A DNA stretch of 64,000 nucleotides from Phytoseiulus persimilis (GCA_037576195.1 CM075101.1:42594001-42658000); one strand, 5' to 3'. Shown: positions 11,283 through 22,759, counted from the first letter of the stretch. Made by a program: numbers and translations. Notes: a model not told the origin generated them from the sequence alone.

Positions 11283-13463
11283 CTAGATTCGGGAAAGAAA
11301 TCTCAACGAACTTACATAAGAACATTCGAGTCCATGGTAGATATCACAGAAAAGTCCACATGTTACACACATGCATTTGGGTGTAGGTTCGTGAAAGGAG
11401 CTATTTGAGCAAAGCTTAAAATGAGAACCGTGAACCGAGAATCGGGTCACTGTCTGTCGGCTCTCTCGGGCCAGGAGATTCCAAGTGTCGTCCAACATCG
11501 CCACTGAGTTGAAGAATACGGGGTCGACCTCATCGAACTCCGTCTCCCAGCTTGCGAGACACCGCTCGAGAGCTCCGGTCGCGTGCAGTTTGAGCCGGCG
11601 CTGCGCATCCTCCACCAGGAGGGGAGTACCGGTAAGCAGGTAGACGAGTCTGCTCCTCGTCGAAGCGTGTAGCCCGAGTGCCCTCTTCAGAAACGATACC
11701 TTCACGCGATTGAGGTGTTTGAGGTCACTGACAGTTACGTCGTCCCAGATCAGCTCCAGACCGAATATAGCAACGGGTAGGATCTTAATGTTGAAGAGGG
11801 CAATGGCTGTTTCCACGGAGATACGGCTTCTCGACGGCCAAGGCTGCCATCAGTGCCCTCCTGCTCCTCTCCTGGACATGATCTCCATAGCTAGATCCAT
11901 TAAACGGGATAAGAAGACCCAGATACTGGAATCTGTTGACGTATTGAAGCGGAGTTCCCGCGATGAAGAGTGTGTCATCGGCTGCGTAGCCACTTCCACG
12001 TCGGAACTTCATTCCCACAGTTTTAGAGATGTTCACCGTAAGACCGAGCTCGCCGATGGCCCTGCACACTCGAGTGAGGCCCTCCTGCACCTGGAATCTG
12101 GAGGTACCGTACAGAACGAGATCATCCGCGTACAAGAGCACCTTGATCAGCTTGCGCCGACCTGTAGTCTGGCTGAAGGGAGGGAGCAAAGATAGCCCGT
12201 CATCTATTGACACACGGTTCTCTTGGAGTATGGCGATAAGCAAGCGAAGGATGTTCGGAGTTACTCTGGCCTCAGAGAGCGAGTGAAGGACGACATCGCG
12301 TCGCGCTGAATCAAACGCGGCTCGGAAGTCATTGAATGCCGCATGCAGGAATTGTTTTGGCTTGGAGAGTGTCCGTTTGACCTCGGCTAGGGGAATTTTG
12401 CACGCCGTTGCTGTTGAATGGTCTCTCCGGAATCCATGCTGTTCAGCTGGAATCACTCCTCTGAATTCGAGGAAGTCACTGAGACGCCTCGAAAGTAGCG
12501 CAGCCAGGAGTTTGTAGCACACACTCTTTCGAGCTATGCCCCTCCACGACGACGGGAAATTGATCTGTCCCTTGCCTTTGGGTATGATTGTCAGGGCCGC
12601 TTCCCGCCATTGGCGAGGCAGGGCGCCGCTCCTGAGGCACTCGTTGAAAAGCGCCGTCCAACACGGAACCAAGCATATGGCCTCCTTCAGGTGCTCGTTG
12701 CGAATTCGGTCCGGACCGGCCGACTTTTTAGTTCGGAGCGAAGCGATGGCCCACTTGGATGGAGAAGTCTGCTTCGAGTAGTTTTCGCTCAAACTTCGTT
12801 GCTGCGTCCCACACGGAATGCAATGCTGGAATCCCTGTAGGGATGGACGAGAGGGATGAAAACATTTCGGAAAAATGCTCGATGAGGTCCTCGGCCTGTA
12901 TCGGGCAGGGTGCTCGACCGTTGCGGTTCAGCCACAAGTAAGGCTGGCGTTCAGCTCGACTGATGAGTAGAATCTCCTGTTCGCCCACAAACTTCTGTCT
13001 CGCGTCTCTGTAGACTTTTCTACAGAGCGCCCTGAAAGCAGCCGCCAGCGGCCTCGCCGCACTATTCGCCACTGCGAGGCGGTTCGTCAGCATTTGTAGT
13101 TTCTTCACCTGACGACAGAGATCATCGAACCAGGGACGTCCGTGACGGCGTTGCGGCTTTCGTACTGCTGATTGGAGAATATCGGCGAGACGCTCCGCGA
13201 AGGATGATACTTCGAAAGTCCTGGGTATGGGTAGGACCTCATGAGCTCTCGTGAATAACAAGTTCATGTTCAGTGATCTTCCCAGAGGTTCAGGACGAGC
13301 CTCTTCAGACTGACGCGTCGGAATGGTGATAGCCAGCGCAAGAGGTATGTGTTTCTGAATCGACTTCCCTTCAGAGAGAGACGATTTGTCACCCAGAAAC
13401 ACAACATCGCGATTCGGTAGATTCGTCGCGAATAGGTCTATTGTTGAGGACCCGGCGAGAATT
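11283..13463 (-). pseudogene. Non-LTR retrotransposon remnant (endonuclease tail, reverse transcriptase, C-terminal zinc knuckle)
   Basis: Three minus-strand frames follow one another: 12728-13543, 11785-12792 and 11283-11816, joined only by frameshifts. The first opens with the end of an APE endonuclease (GSSTIDLFATNLPN) and runs into the linker. The second is a reverse transcriptase: KSAGPDRIRNEHLK, a palm motif DFRAAFDS and the catalytic YADD. The block with the QG..SP motif that should stand before YADD is missing: FSQTTG runs directly into RRKLIKVLLYADD. The third holds the thumb and a CMCVTC...H...C knuckle. The element copies itself by target-primed reverse transcription when intact; this copy is dead. 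The 5' part is lost where it meets the plus-strand fragment at 13464. Confidence 0.88.
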
Positions 13464-13650
13464 CTCGAATCTCGAGAGACCAGCGATATGGACGGCATCC
13501 CTGTCGGGGACGGGCTATCTTTCGACAAGGGGGCCGCGATCACGGCGTGGCAGGAGAGATGGAGCGAAGTCCATTCACCGAACCCCGGAGCTTAGACTCG
13601 CCTGAGCGTCCCGAACATCGAGGAGTGGATCAGCAGGAGGATCACCTCCA
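13464..13650 (+). mobile_element. Non-LTR retrotransposon C-terminal fragment, copy 1
   Basis: Starts CTCGAATCTCGAGAGAC and encodes, on the plus strand, GDGLSFDK...WQERWSEVHSPNPGA, closely matching the fragment at 27838. A stop and an indel break the frame just after 13590, although the DNA similarity continues to about 13640 (GTCCCGAACA, GAGTGGATCAGC). The region downstream of the polymerase in R1/Jockey-type elements has this make-up. The overlapping minus-strand frame is its shadow. Confidence 0.7.
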
Positions 13651-13989
13651 TAAAGAGCTTCTTTGGCTCGATGGCTGTCTCTGATCTGTAGTCATACCAA
13701 GGGTTCCGCAGGACGGCAAGGGCGGTTAAGACTATGGTCCTCCTCTTCCGGATTTCGTCCTCGAGATTCTCACAGAGAACCCTGGCCAGCTCGGTTCCCG
13801 ACTGTTGAAGGGATTTCAGTAGAATGAAGAACACGGAATCGGCATGCAGCAGCGTTGTCCCGTTCTTGTAGAGGAGTGGGATGGGTTCCTTGAACGGCGT
13901 AAGCACTGTCCTGATCGTCTTCAAGGCAAAAGCGCCATCGGCGCTGACCGGCGTGCCATGCCGAGAGAGAACGTTGTTCAGCGCAGGTA
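13640..13989 (-). pseudogene. hAT (Zbed-type) transposase, C-terminal fragment of an interrupted copy
   Basis: The minus strand reads ALNNVLSRHGTPVSADG, then TVLTPFKE and a helical stretch SVFFILLKSLQQSGTELA, the usual layout of Zbed-type hAT transposases after the catalytic TRW segment. It begins abruptly at 13989 next to a simple-sequence tail. Its missing first half lies at 19194-19920, so the two flank one 5.2-kb insertion. DNA cut-and-paste enzyme when intact; here broken and without the dimerisation end. Confidence 0.65.
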
Positions 13990-14066
13990 ATATTGTATGT
14001 GTATGGGTATGGGTTTATTGATATTGACTCGGATCGAGATATCTACAAGTTTGCATTCTGTCCGGG

Positions 14067-16990
14067 TCAGCCTTTCATTTCAGGTGCTTGCGCAGATCGT
14101 TCGTTGGTCTCCTTTTCCCACTTCTCGAGGACAAGCTTTGTCTTGTACACTAGCGATGGGTCTTGCAGTTCCTCCGGGAGACCTAGTGCTTTGAGGAAGT
14201 CATCGTCAGTGTAATATGCGTCATTGCATTCGAAGATTATGTAATGTACAGTTTCTTCGTATGTGCCGCATTTTGGGCAGGTGTTGATGCCCTGTTGTTC
14301 GGAAAGTCCTCTAGTTGGCAGCATTCCTGCTCTTGCTAGGGCTAGTAGAGCATCTCCTCTGCGATTGCCGTAGAGGTACGACCTTGTACCGGGGGAGGTT
14401 TTTCCCTTACGGTACAGGCTCAGGCTGTTTTTCAGAAGCATGTCTCGCCTCCAGTTGTGCTCTTGCATTTCTCTAACTCTCTTTTTTATCAGTGAGTTAT
14501 ATGCGTTAAGGGCCGGTGTTCCTTGGCTCGATGTTGGTGGCTCGATCCGGTCACAGCCGTATTGGTGACTTAGTGTCTGCGTTCAGGTGCAGAGTTCGGT
14601 CTGTGATCCGAGTATCTCCATCATGTTCAGGAGAGATTTCGGCCATCTCTCGTTTGGCATGTGTTGGATACGTTTCATGTATCTGAGTTTGCTTCTAATA
14701 GGGACCATCCAAGCTCTCCCAGTATGAATTCATTGGCTACTTTGTAGCCTGATATGCCTAGGGCCCAGCGGCCTGCATCACGTTGAGTCTTCTCCAGCAG
14801 GTCCTGTAGTTTCTTCGACGTGGTTGTCACCGAGTTACTGTACGTAAGCTTGGCGACAGCGGTCGCTTCCTATTGGGCTGTTGAGATTTCGAATCTATTA
14901 AAGCTCCATATGGATGTGGCGTGCATTCTGTGTAGGGCAGTTGTGGCTTCTTGCTGCCAGATACCTTCCTGTTTGTCGAGGTATCTTCTGCTGTCAGACA
15001 GTGTGATTCCAAGGTACTTGTATTGGTGTACGAGTGGAAGGGGTTGTCCTCGTATTTCTAGGCTGACGTGTTCGCCAGTGCTTAGTTTTGAGAACACGAC
15101 TATGGCGCTCTTCTCGGGGTTGAAGGTGAGCTTTCTCTCGGTACCGAATTCGCCCGTTATCGATAGTAGATTCTTCAGTTCATTCGCGGATTTTGCCATC
15201 AGGACTATGTCGTCGGCAAAGAGGAGACCCGGTTTGTTGAAGGAGCCTTTTTCCTTCAGATCCCATCTCCATTTCTTAGATCGGACTTCAAGGCCTGCTC
15301 CACTTTGCGTGAGCCTGGTCTCGAGTTCCGATATGTAGAGGATAAATAGGGTGCTGGAGAGGGGGCAGCCCGGTTTCAGTCCGGAGCTTGTTTCCACCCA
15401 CTCTGATGAATGCTCCCCTTCCATGATTTTCGTTCTGTTGGAGGAGTATAGGTCTTGCAGCATATATATCCAGTTTATGTTCATTCCCATCTCGGACAGA
15501 ATGCTCCATAGTTGATTTCTGTCGATCCGGTCGAATGCTTTGGTTGCGTCTAGGAAGGCGCAGACCAACCCGGTGTTGGTTTTTCTGGACATCTCGATGG
15601 CTGTGGTCAGGATGAATAGGTTGTCATCGCCTCTGCGATTTGCTCGAAATCCATTCTGCATTTCTCCGAGCAGACTATTATCCTCAGCCCATTGCGATAT
15701 TCTATTTGCTAGAATTCTCGCGAAGATTCGGTATAGGGCTGGTGATATCGTGATCGGTTGATATGTGTGGAGCTGTCTTTTCCTTGAGTTCGATTTTTCG
15801 ATCATCGATACTCTGTTTGTTCTCCAGTCATTTGGAACCTCATGTTTTCCGGCAAATATATCGTTGAAGAGCTGTTCGATGTAGGCTATGCCATGTTCGT
15901 TCAGCTCCTTCAGTATTTTGGCCGGAATTTCGTCCAACCCACAGCTAGAGGTTGGTTTCACCTTGCTGAGAATCTTCGAGATTTCTTCAGCGCAGGTGGT
16001 GATTCCTGTGGGGTTGGGTATCGTCGTGTGGATTGTGGTTATCCGCGTTATAGGTGCTGCCTCTAGTAGGTCGATGGCAATGCGGGTTAGGTGTGACGGG
16101 AGGAGTTCAGTTGGTACTGCTGCTCCGTTGTTGTCGATGATCTCAGTGGTACGCTCTTTCTCGGTTTGTTTCGGTTTACGAACCGCCAGAACATCCTGGC
16201 CCTCTCGTTTCTCGGGGCGGAGAGAATTTCATTCAGCGTTTTAGAGTCTCGCCTATGTATTTCCCTCTCGACCTCCTCTCTCACGCCTTGCTGGGCTGCT
16301 CGGTAGCCTATCTCGGTGTTGATCTTGTCGGGTTCGGATTGAGACGCGCGGGCTGTTCTCCATTGTTTTTTTTGATTTTTCGGATATTTACAAGTTCGGA
16401 GATGCGTTCAGAGTATACCATTGGTCGGTCTCTGACTTTTATTGTGCGACTGGTACGTTGCATGCTGTCGTGAATGGATTCAGACAGTTGATCGTACGTG
16501 GTTTCTGCCTGCTCGCGTTTTTGTTGGAGTTCTTCGCAGATTTGTATGCTTGCTCTTTTGGGGTCAGTCAGCGTCACTTTGCGGGGCTGAGTTGAAAGAG
16601 CTGTTCGGTTCATGTCGATCTGTACTCTGAGTAGGTTATGGTCACTTATTGTTGTGATTTCTCTACGTTCATCGATGTGCATCCAGTTGACTTTCTCAAG
16701 CGCTTTGGCGTTGACGATGATTATGTCGATTGCAGACTTGCCCCTTGTTAGACGTCCCTTACACTTTTGTGTTGTGTTGAGGATGGTGTATCCAACTTCG
16801 GTGGTGAAGTCTTCTAAGAGTTCGCCTCTGTGGTTGTTGACGCTGCCAAGTTGCTGGAGGTGCGCGTTTGCATCTCCGCCGAGAAGCACACAGTCGGTGT
16901 CCGTGCATCTCTGCTTAATAAAGTCTTTTAGTGAGTCGAATAAATTTTTTCCTTCAACTTTGCTTCGGTGGCTATGTAATATGTAGGGCC
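14067..16990 (-). pseudogene. ORF2 remnant: APE endonuclease and reverse transcriptase
   Basis: The endonuclease part shows LLGGDANAHLQQ, NNHRGELLEDF, SAIDIIIV and the terminal SDHNLL, whose D and H are catalytic residues in this family. The polymerase (14870-15961) has SCGLDEIPAKILKEL, FLDATKAFDRIDRNQLW, SSGLKPGCPLSSTLF and FADDIVLMAKS, so motifs A, B and C are all present. The end has CPKCGTYEETVHYIIFEC, a CCHC knuckle. Frameshifts separate these parts (near 16945, 16300 and 14500) and no N-terminal start is seen. Related RNA-to-DNA copying machinery, not expressed intact from here. Confidence 0.88.
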
Positions 16991-17020
16991 CGAAATTTTA
17001 TGCACCTGGACATGATTGAG

Positions 17021-17059
17021 CATACTGCATATGCAGCATGCATGTGCATATGCAGTATG
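17021..17059. repeat. Perfect 15-bp inverted repeat with 9-base loop
   Basis: CATACTGCATATGCA at 17021-17035 is followed by the loop GCATGCATG and by the exact reverse complement at 17045-17059. The loop is itself nearly self-complementary, so 39 bases form one cruciform. It lies at the junction between the inner hAT fragment and the endonuclease. Confidence 0.85.
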
Positions 17060-17300
17060 TTCATGGACTGGAACTTGTGCTGAAAGATGCATCAGTGTAC
17101 TTGATTGACTGCTTTCGATGAGGTAAGCATACAACCCTTCTTTCGTATTGAATCATATGATACGTTTGACATTGACAGCGTGGTTCTATGTGGGGAGTGG
17201 AGACCAGAGACCAGCCCGGCGCATGGTTGTGAATATGTAGTTTCATAGACGGTATTGCCGTGTACTTTACTCTTTCTAATTCGCCGATCGCTGGTATCAT

Positions 17301-18120
17301 TCATTGGTTGCAAAGTACAACCACATAGGCCTTCATGTTCGCAAAGTCAAAACTCCTCCGGTTATCCCGCAAAAATACTTTGGACTTCGAGAAAGATCGT
17401 TCCACTTCGACAGAGACTACGGGAGCGAATCTAAATCGCGAAAGATCATGGACAGTGTCATTTTCGATCGCTCGGATGATCTCCTCGCTACTAACGCCCT
17501 GGAGTGAGGCGGCGATCAAGGAGAGCTGTTGTAATCCGACGTTGTTCCCGAAAACTGTTGAAGCTCTATTTCGGACGTTCCTCAGCCGTGGACCTCGAAT
17601 GTTCCTCATTTCCGATCGGAACTCTCCGATTATACTCATCACGTCCAAGAGTGGCATGCCCTTCGTTTCAAGTTTTTCGATTATCGTTGGCAAAGCTCCG
17701 AACATGCTGCATATAGTTGCGAGATCTGTTTTGAGCGAGGACTTCCCAAACACTTCTCTAGCTCTCGAAATTGAAGTTGCTTCATCGGCGTCACGATGGT
17801 CGCTAATAAAGTTCTTGAGGTTCTTGAAGTGAGCCGCATAGTAAGCGACGGCCTGGATCCAAGTCCCCCAACGCGTGACGATCGGGGACGGCGGCAAAGG
17901 AATGTCCAGGGCGGCTTTGAAGGCTTGAACTCTAGACGGCGCTTTCAGGAAGATCTTCTTCATGCTGGCGATGAGACTATCCACGTCTGGGAAACTTTGC
18001 CGAGCTCCTTCCGCGACTCTGTGGAGTCCGTGCGCCACACAAGTAACGTGGCACATTTTTGGGAAGAGTCCTTGCAGCGTTCGACCGGCTTTCTTCATGT
18101 ACGAAGCTGCATCTGTTGTC
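17301..18120 (-). pseudogene. hAT transposase C-terminal half inside the CR1-like element
   Basis: Open from about TTDAASYMKKAGRTL through HVTCVAHGLHRVAEGA, VTRWGTWIQA and ending in the dimerisation region SVEVERSFSKSKVFLRDNRR before a stop at 17301. Order and motifs are those of hAT transposases that carry out cut-and-paste transposition. The BED finger and first catalytic Asp region are missing. It is 265 codons without a stop, so relatively young. It resembles, but is distinct from, the copy at 35.5-36.8 kb (WGTF and AEVERSFS motifs there). Confidence 0.85.
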
Positions 18121-18217
18121 GCTGCTGTTGGTGTTGCTGCTGACGTTGTTGGCTGCCGGAGGGACCTGCTCGGTGGGTTTCGGCTCTGTCGTCATCCCCG
18201 CGCCTCGGCCAGTAGTC

Positions 18218-19193
18218 CTACCACTGTTCTGGCGAGTGCGGTCGTGAGGTGTTTCGCTGCCTCTTAGCAGCATTTTCACCCGACCGTCTCGGTGGTCGGT
18301 GTGTGGCTCGGCCAACTTTGGCAATGGCTTCTTCGAGTGCCTTTTGCTTCTGGTTGGCGAGCTCAAGTGCCTTTTTGCGGTCTTCAGATTTGTTCTGAAA
18401 ACTCTGTGCATACTCTTGACGCTTTGCACAGAGCAGTTCTCGGTCCGCTTCTGTTAGGCAAAGCGCCTCTTCGATGAATCGTTTCATTCGGATGAAACAG
18501 ATTCTGAGACCGATCGTGTTGTATCGGATCTCGGTGGGGTCGTCGGGCACGAGGATGGTGGCGTTACGCGGGTCGCCCGATATCAGTCTCAGATCGATCG
18601 GGGTAACGCTCGCGTCCCTGACGGTTGGTGAGGCCAGGATCTGTGAGTTAACAGCTGCGACATTCGGAGTCGTGCTGTGCTCTAGCATGGTGCACCACGC
18701 CACGGAAAGCACCCCTGGCAGGCTCTTGAGTGTTCCCAGCGGCTTGATGATGCTACTGGCTACCTCTTCGATACTTAGACCGCTCTTTGCGAGCTCGACG
18801 AGATCGTTGACACCGACATGACAGACAATGTGGACTTGTCTGCTGGGGTTTGCCATGAGGTATTTTCGAGCCTCGGCATTCGCTCGCGAGACATTCATGT
18901 CGCTCGGGCAGACGAATTGGCCGAACATGGATCGACCTGCGAACTCTGCGAATAGGTCGACGTCGGGGTGTCCGAACTTGAGCCTGCAGAAACCTCTATC
19001 GCTGTATAGTAGTATACAGGGATCGCTGGTCTCCACAGTCTGTTCCGGCTCTTCTCCGCCGACGTCCATGCGGCAGAGTGCAGTTGCAGCACCTTCTGCC
19101 GCCCTATCGACTTCGTTGCTACTATGAGATCTTAGGGCTTCTCGTAGCTGAGTTCGTAGCGATTCTAGCTCGCGACGTTGTGCTTCCCCTGTT
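18218..19193 (-). CDS. Retrotransposon ORF1 with coiled coil and SGNH/esterase-like domain
   Basis: The frame is open from about 19220 to 18218; the first ATG is at 19069. Upstream of it lies a coiled-coil-like stretch (EAQRRELESLRTQLREAL). The core has a start strand CILLYSDRG, a downstream VHIVCHVGVNDLV matching the G-x-N-D block of SGNH hydrolases, and a Lys/Glu-rich C-terminal helix (KKALELANQKQKALEEAI) followed by a basic tail. CR1-clade ORF1 proteins often carry such an esterase. The canonical GDS is not visible (YSD stands there), so activity is doubtful. Still 283 codons long, this is the best-preserved part of the element. Confidence 0.7.
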
Positions 19194-19920
19194 CGTTTAG
19201 GGTTAGCACTGTCACGGCGCGCTCATCCATGGCTCAAGACGAGTACCAGCGGGTTTTGCAGTCCAACTTCACTTTGAGCGGTCTCGCATTGTACTCCCTC
19301 CTTTTGGTGGTTTCTCTGATTCCATCCATCAGTATTGGTCTTTTACGGAAGTCGCGAGCTATTTCTCGTAAGCGACTCAGCGATTTCCAAGATTGATCGG
19401 CGCGACATCTTCCGGCTCGTCGTCGTCTGAGTCGAGCTCGTCATCACTGACGTCATCGTCGCCTCCCTCTGGATCATCGAGCATTGTCACATCGAATGCA
19501 GAGAGCTGGCCGCCGAAAACGACCTTTCTGACGACAAGATTCGTACCATGAGCGAAATTTTTTTGTTTCCGTCAGCCGAGTGATTCCACCCCCTTCCCAA
19601 CGTTGCTGGCACCGTCGGTTGTAGCGGCGAACAAGTCTTCCTTCAGGAGATTGACTTTCTGGACCCTTTGAACAATCATGTCCTTGAGATTTTCCGTCGT
19701 GGCCCTTTCCTTGACTCTGACCAATCCAAGTGATGCGATTGTCGATTTCCCCAGGAGGGCGGAGGTGCTGTGAACATTAATGGTCAGATATCTATCGGAT
19801 CCCCGGCACGTGGCTTCCTCGAAGGAAATCGAGAGCTCAAGTCCTGGAAGAGAAGCAGAGCTCCCAGAATTTCACCCCGAGGTGGGGATATAGCTTTTTG
19901 ATTGCACTTGGGAGGCCCTC
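19194..19920 (-). pseudogene. hAT (Zbed-type) transposase, N-proximal fragment of the interrupted copy
   Basis: Minus-strand reading gives a strand region with SDRYLTINVHSTSA, then ATTENLKDMIVQRV, TTDGASNVGKG (containing a catalytic Asp), an AHGTNLVV segment, an acidic loop (DDVSDDELDSDDDEPEDV), REIARDFRKRP and KLDCKTRWYSS. Stops and frameshifts are present. The sequence ends at LTLNEQ near 19194; the continuation (ALNNVLSRHG) is found at 13989. Confidence 0.65.
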
Positions 19921-20647
19921 AAACCTTTGAAGCGAATGTCGTTGGACTTCAGAAGTAATTCATTCCTGACTTCATTTGCGGCCTCATTGGTTTAAATGTG
20001 CATGGTGTTGGCTGATTTCAGCGGCGTTTGGTTCCAGCAATGTTCGAGAAGTCTTGGATTGTGTTAGAAGTTGCTAAGGGATTCATACTTATGTTAGACT
20101 CGCCCATCATTCGCAGCAAATTCATTCTGAGCGAATACCGAGTGGCCGATGTTGACTGGCCAAGTGACTGATCAGTGAATTAGTGGTTCGATCGCATTTC
20201 AGAATCTGAGATGAGGAACACTGTTCTGAGATTCTGTGAAATCCCACGGTGATGCGTGAAATATTCGAGGGGTCAATCTCAAAACCAGCGAATCAGAGGC
20301 ATCCCACTGATTACTAGAGAGCCATCAAACAGAGGAGAGTTGGAATACAATGGAAGAAACTCACCGACTCTCGCCCCGAGCAATCAACGCACGTCGCTTG
20401 GTCAGACTTCCTCAAAAAATGTTTCCAGACCCAGCTTTTGGCATTCGTGACCTTCTCGAAACCGTCCCTGTTTGAAAAATGCGTTGTCGAATTTTAGGAT
20501 CGTCGGGAAGGCACCTTTCAGCGACTCTCAAGTCATCTGATATGCCTCCGACGGAACATTCTTCCGATCTCGTCTCAATCTTGAGACTCTCGCGGATCTC
20601 CGATTCCATGTATCGACAAGACTGCTAGAAGGCGTCGAATTCATTCC

Positions 20648-20772
20648 GATTCTTTTGGCGGCTTCTTTGGTGGATTCTTTTGGCGGCTTCTCTGGTGGAT
20701 TCTTTTGGCGGCTTCTCTGGTGGATTCTTTTGGCGGCTTCTCTGGTGGATTCTTTTGGCGGACCTTCTGGTA
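20648..20772. repeat. 25-bp tandem repeat, five copies
   Basis: Unit GATTCTTTTGGCGGCTTCTC plus TGGTG begins at 20648, 20673, 20698, 20723 and 20748; the first unit differs at one base and the last diverges at its end. Because 25 is not a multiple of three, all frames pass through the same peptides, which explains the artefactual Lys/Pro-rich frames here. Confidence 0.9.
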
Positions 20773-22543
20773 GCGTTGCTGTTGTTTCACAAAGTCTAAC
20801 GACGCAGAAACGAATGCTATGAATTTGAAAGAGCCTGAGCAGGAAAGCGTTCTCATGCATTGACCCTGGGAGTTTCTGCAGGGCAGCTCGACAAGATGTA
20901 GACGTTCTCTAGAATCTCCGATTCTTCTTGTTTGGGACAATAACTATCGAGCAAGATTCGGCCGAGTATGGCAGATCACATGAGGATCTCGCGAGAAAAA
21001 TCTTGAGTTGCATCTCGACTTCCAAGGGTCCCTGGAAGTTTACGGGGCACTGCTCCAGGCGACGAATGATCGAATGGTCACCCCTGAACGGTGGTTGAGG
21101 CCCATGCGTTACGGATTCCGGAGATTCAGCGCTTCAAACTTCTGCAGTCACCGAGTATCGAGCAAGGAGGCATGAGATTGCGCTAGATAAGCAAGTCGAT
21201 TATCGATGGTGGTGAGCTCACTGCGATACTCGCATTCTATATTGTATTCATTCCGCTACGATTCATGCCCTTTGATGATTCCGCCCCTCATTGATCGATT
21301 CATCCGAATAAACAACGAAATCGCTTCACGAACTCACTCCGGCCTTTGAAATGGGAATTGCGACTGAGACTGACAGCAACTCTCCAGATCCTCCAGGAGA
21401 TACACCGAATGGCACCTCTAACTCCCGGGGAGAACAAGGCAGCTTCCCGATCGCCCAGAGGTTGTGCGGGAAACCGTCGGGATTCCCAATCGCTCCGTTC
21501 CCCATGGTGAACTACTTTATTTTATTTGTAGCTTTCATCCGTCCTCGATCCATTCGAGGAAAGTCTCGGAGTTCCCTCCGAAGGTCAGTCGGTACGGTGG
21601 ACATAACGGTCATCTTGTCACGTTTCATTGATTACAACGAGATCCATAGCATCAGCTTTATCCTCCGTAGAAAATCCCTCCAGTCAGATGTTCGCTCTTG
21701 CTCTTGTAACTGAGCACAGAGAGTTAAAAATCATGCGTCGAAACATCCGCTCCTGGGGTTCTATTACGCTTATTGGAAAGCACCGTCGTCCCCCGTTCGA
21801 CCATTCCCTCGAGTCATCCGGGCTTCGGGCTGCGAGGATAATTAGCGACTTCCTCCGTTCGGAAAGTCTCTCTGATGGCCCGGCGTATTTCTCACCATAG
21901 CTCAGCTCGATACAGAGCGTCTGTGAGAGAATCCCAGGCCGCGGGGACGTAATCCACTCGAACGTCGAATGGGAGTTCAAACGAGGGCCTCTCGGTTTTA
22001 AATCATCGGCCTCCTTCTCCTCCACCCGACGACCCCGGAGACGGTCTCACTCTCGGCGCTGTGATCGCGAGCTGCTCAGGAACTCCTCCTGGTATATCGT
22101 CGACTTGGCCTGGACGTTCTCAGGCTGTTCTGCCCTCATTGGCCTGCTTTCGTAGGCTCGCGAGACGTGCGCCGATAAAATTTCTTCCGCCTGGTGCAGT
22201 TCAGAACTGTGCTGCCTGCAATAATTGGACACACCTCCACGGATGTATGATGCGTTCCGGCAGTTATTTCCTCACGATCTTGCACTTCGTGACAACGTAG
22301 CACACATTCTGGATCGAATTCGCCCGAGATTTCCTGGAACGCATAGCTTACCAGACGCTGTCAAGGCTGCGAGCCCTAGCCCACTCAGGTTGACAACTAT
22401 CTTGTCGTCACAGTCCAGTCACGCTTCCAGCCTCTCCAGAGATCGGGCTCTCGAAGAGTTCTCGACATGCGCAGACGGATCTCTGTCCTGCTTCTCGTCG
22501 CTATTGTCGAAATCCGAACTTAAGACCCATCGAGCACGAGAGC
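20773..22543. other. Stretch without a supported gene
   Basis: Frames of 60-150 codons occur but none has a recognisable domain. The one at 22225-22668 on the plus strand is Ser-rich with no splice context I trust. I see no RNA gene or clear repeat. Confidence 0.35.
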
Positions 22544-22681
22544 ATGCCTCATTTGAACGTTCCTCAGTCCTTGTCTCACGTGATACGTTCTTTGCAGACT
22601 CCGATGCAGGAGCGTCTGTGCGGGAACCACTACCCGGTGTTGCTCCTCCCACGAAGAAGTGGCGCTAGCTTCAGAGCACCA

Positions 22682-22748
22682 ATGTGTTATTTAATTTCGG
22701 TTGCCTTGTTCCTGTGTATCGTGGTAGCGGCTGGTTCTGGCTCAAAAG
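22682..22748 (+). CDS. Candidate anchor/signal exon of a small membrane or secreted protein
   Basis: ATG followed by MCYLISVALFLCIVVAAG and a donor (AAAAG|GTAATG) at 22748, in phase 1. The same phase ends the membrane exon of the gene at 6743 and of the gene at 26073, which suggests related genes. The frame is open further upstream, so this could be a type II anchor instead of a cleaved signal. No downstream exon could be joined with confidence. Confidence 0.4.
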
Positions 22749-22759
22749 GTAATGCTCCT

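Larger units (their letters stand above)
13990..19193 (-). mobile_element. CR1-like non-LTR retrotransposon inserted in a hAT gene and itself interrupted
   Basis: Minus-strand order: ORF1 with an SGNH/esterase-like domain (19193-18218), a foreign hAT piece (18120-17301), endonuclease (about 17060-16308), reverse transcriptase (15961-14870), C-terminal knuckle (14468-14067) and a GTATGGG-type simple repeat tail at 13990-14030. An esterase-bearing ORF1 followed by APE-RT is the CR1/L2 plan, which supports this grouping. The flanks at 13989 and 19194 are two halves of one hAT transposase frame. I could not make out a clear target-site duplication. Confidence 0.7.

Noticed and set aside
20528-20940. 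Lys/Pro/Glu-rich minus-strand frames
   Set aside because: Produced by the 25-bp tandem repeat cycling through frames, not by a repeat protein.
22225-22668. 147-codon plus-strand frame before the anchor exon
   Set aside because: Ser-rich without domain; its end is out of frame with the anchor exon. Kept out as unsupported.
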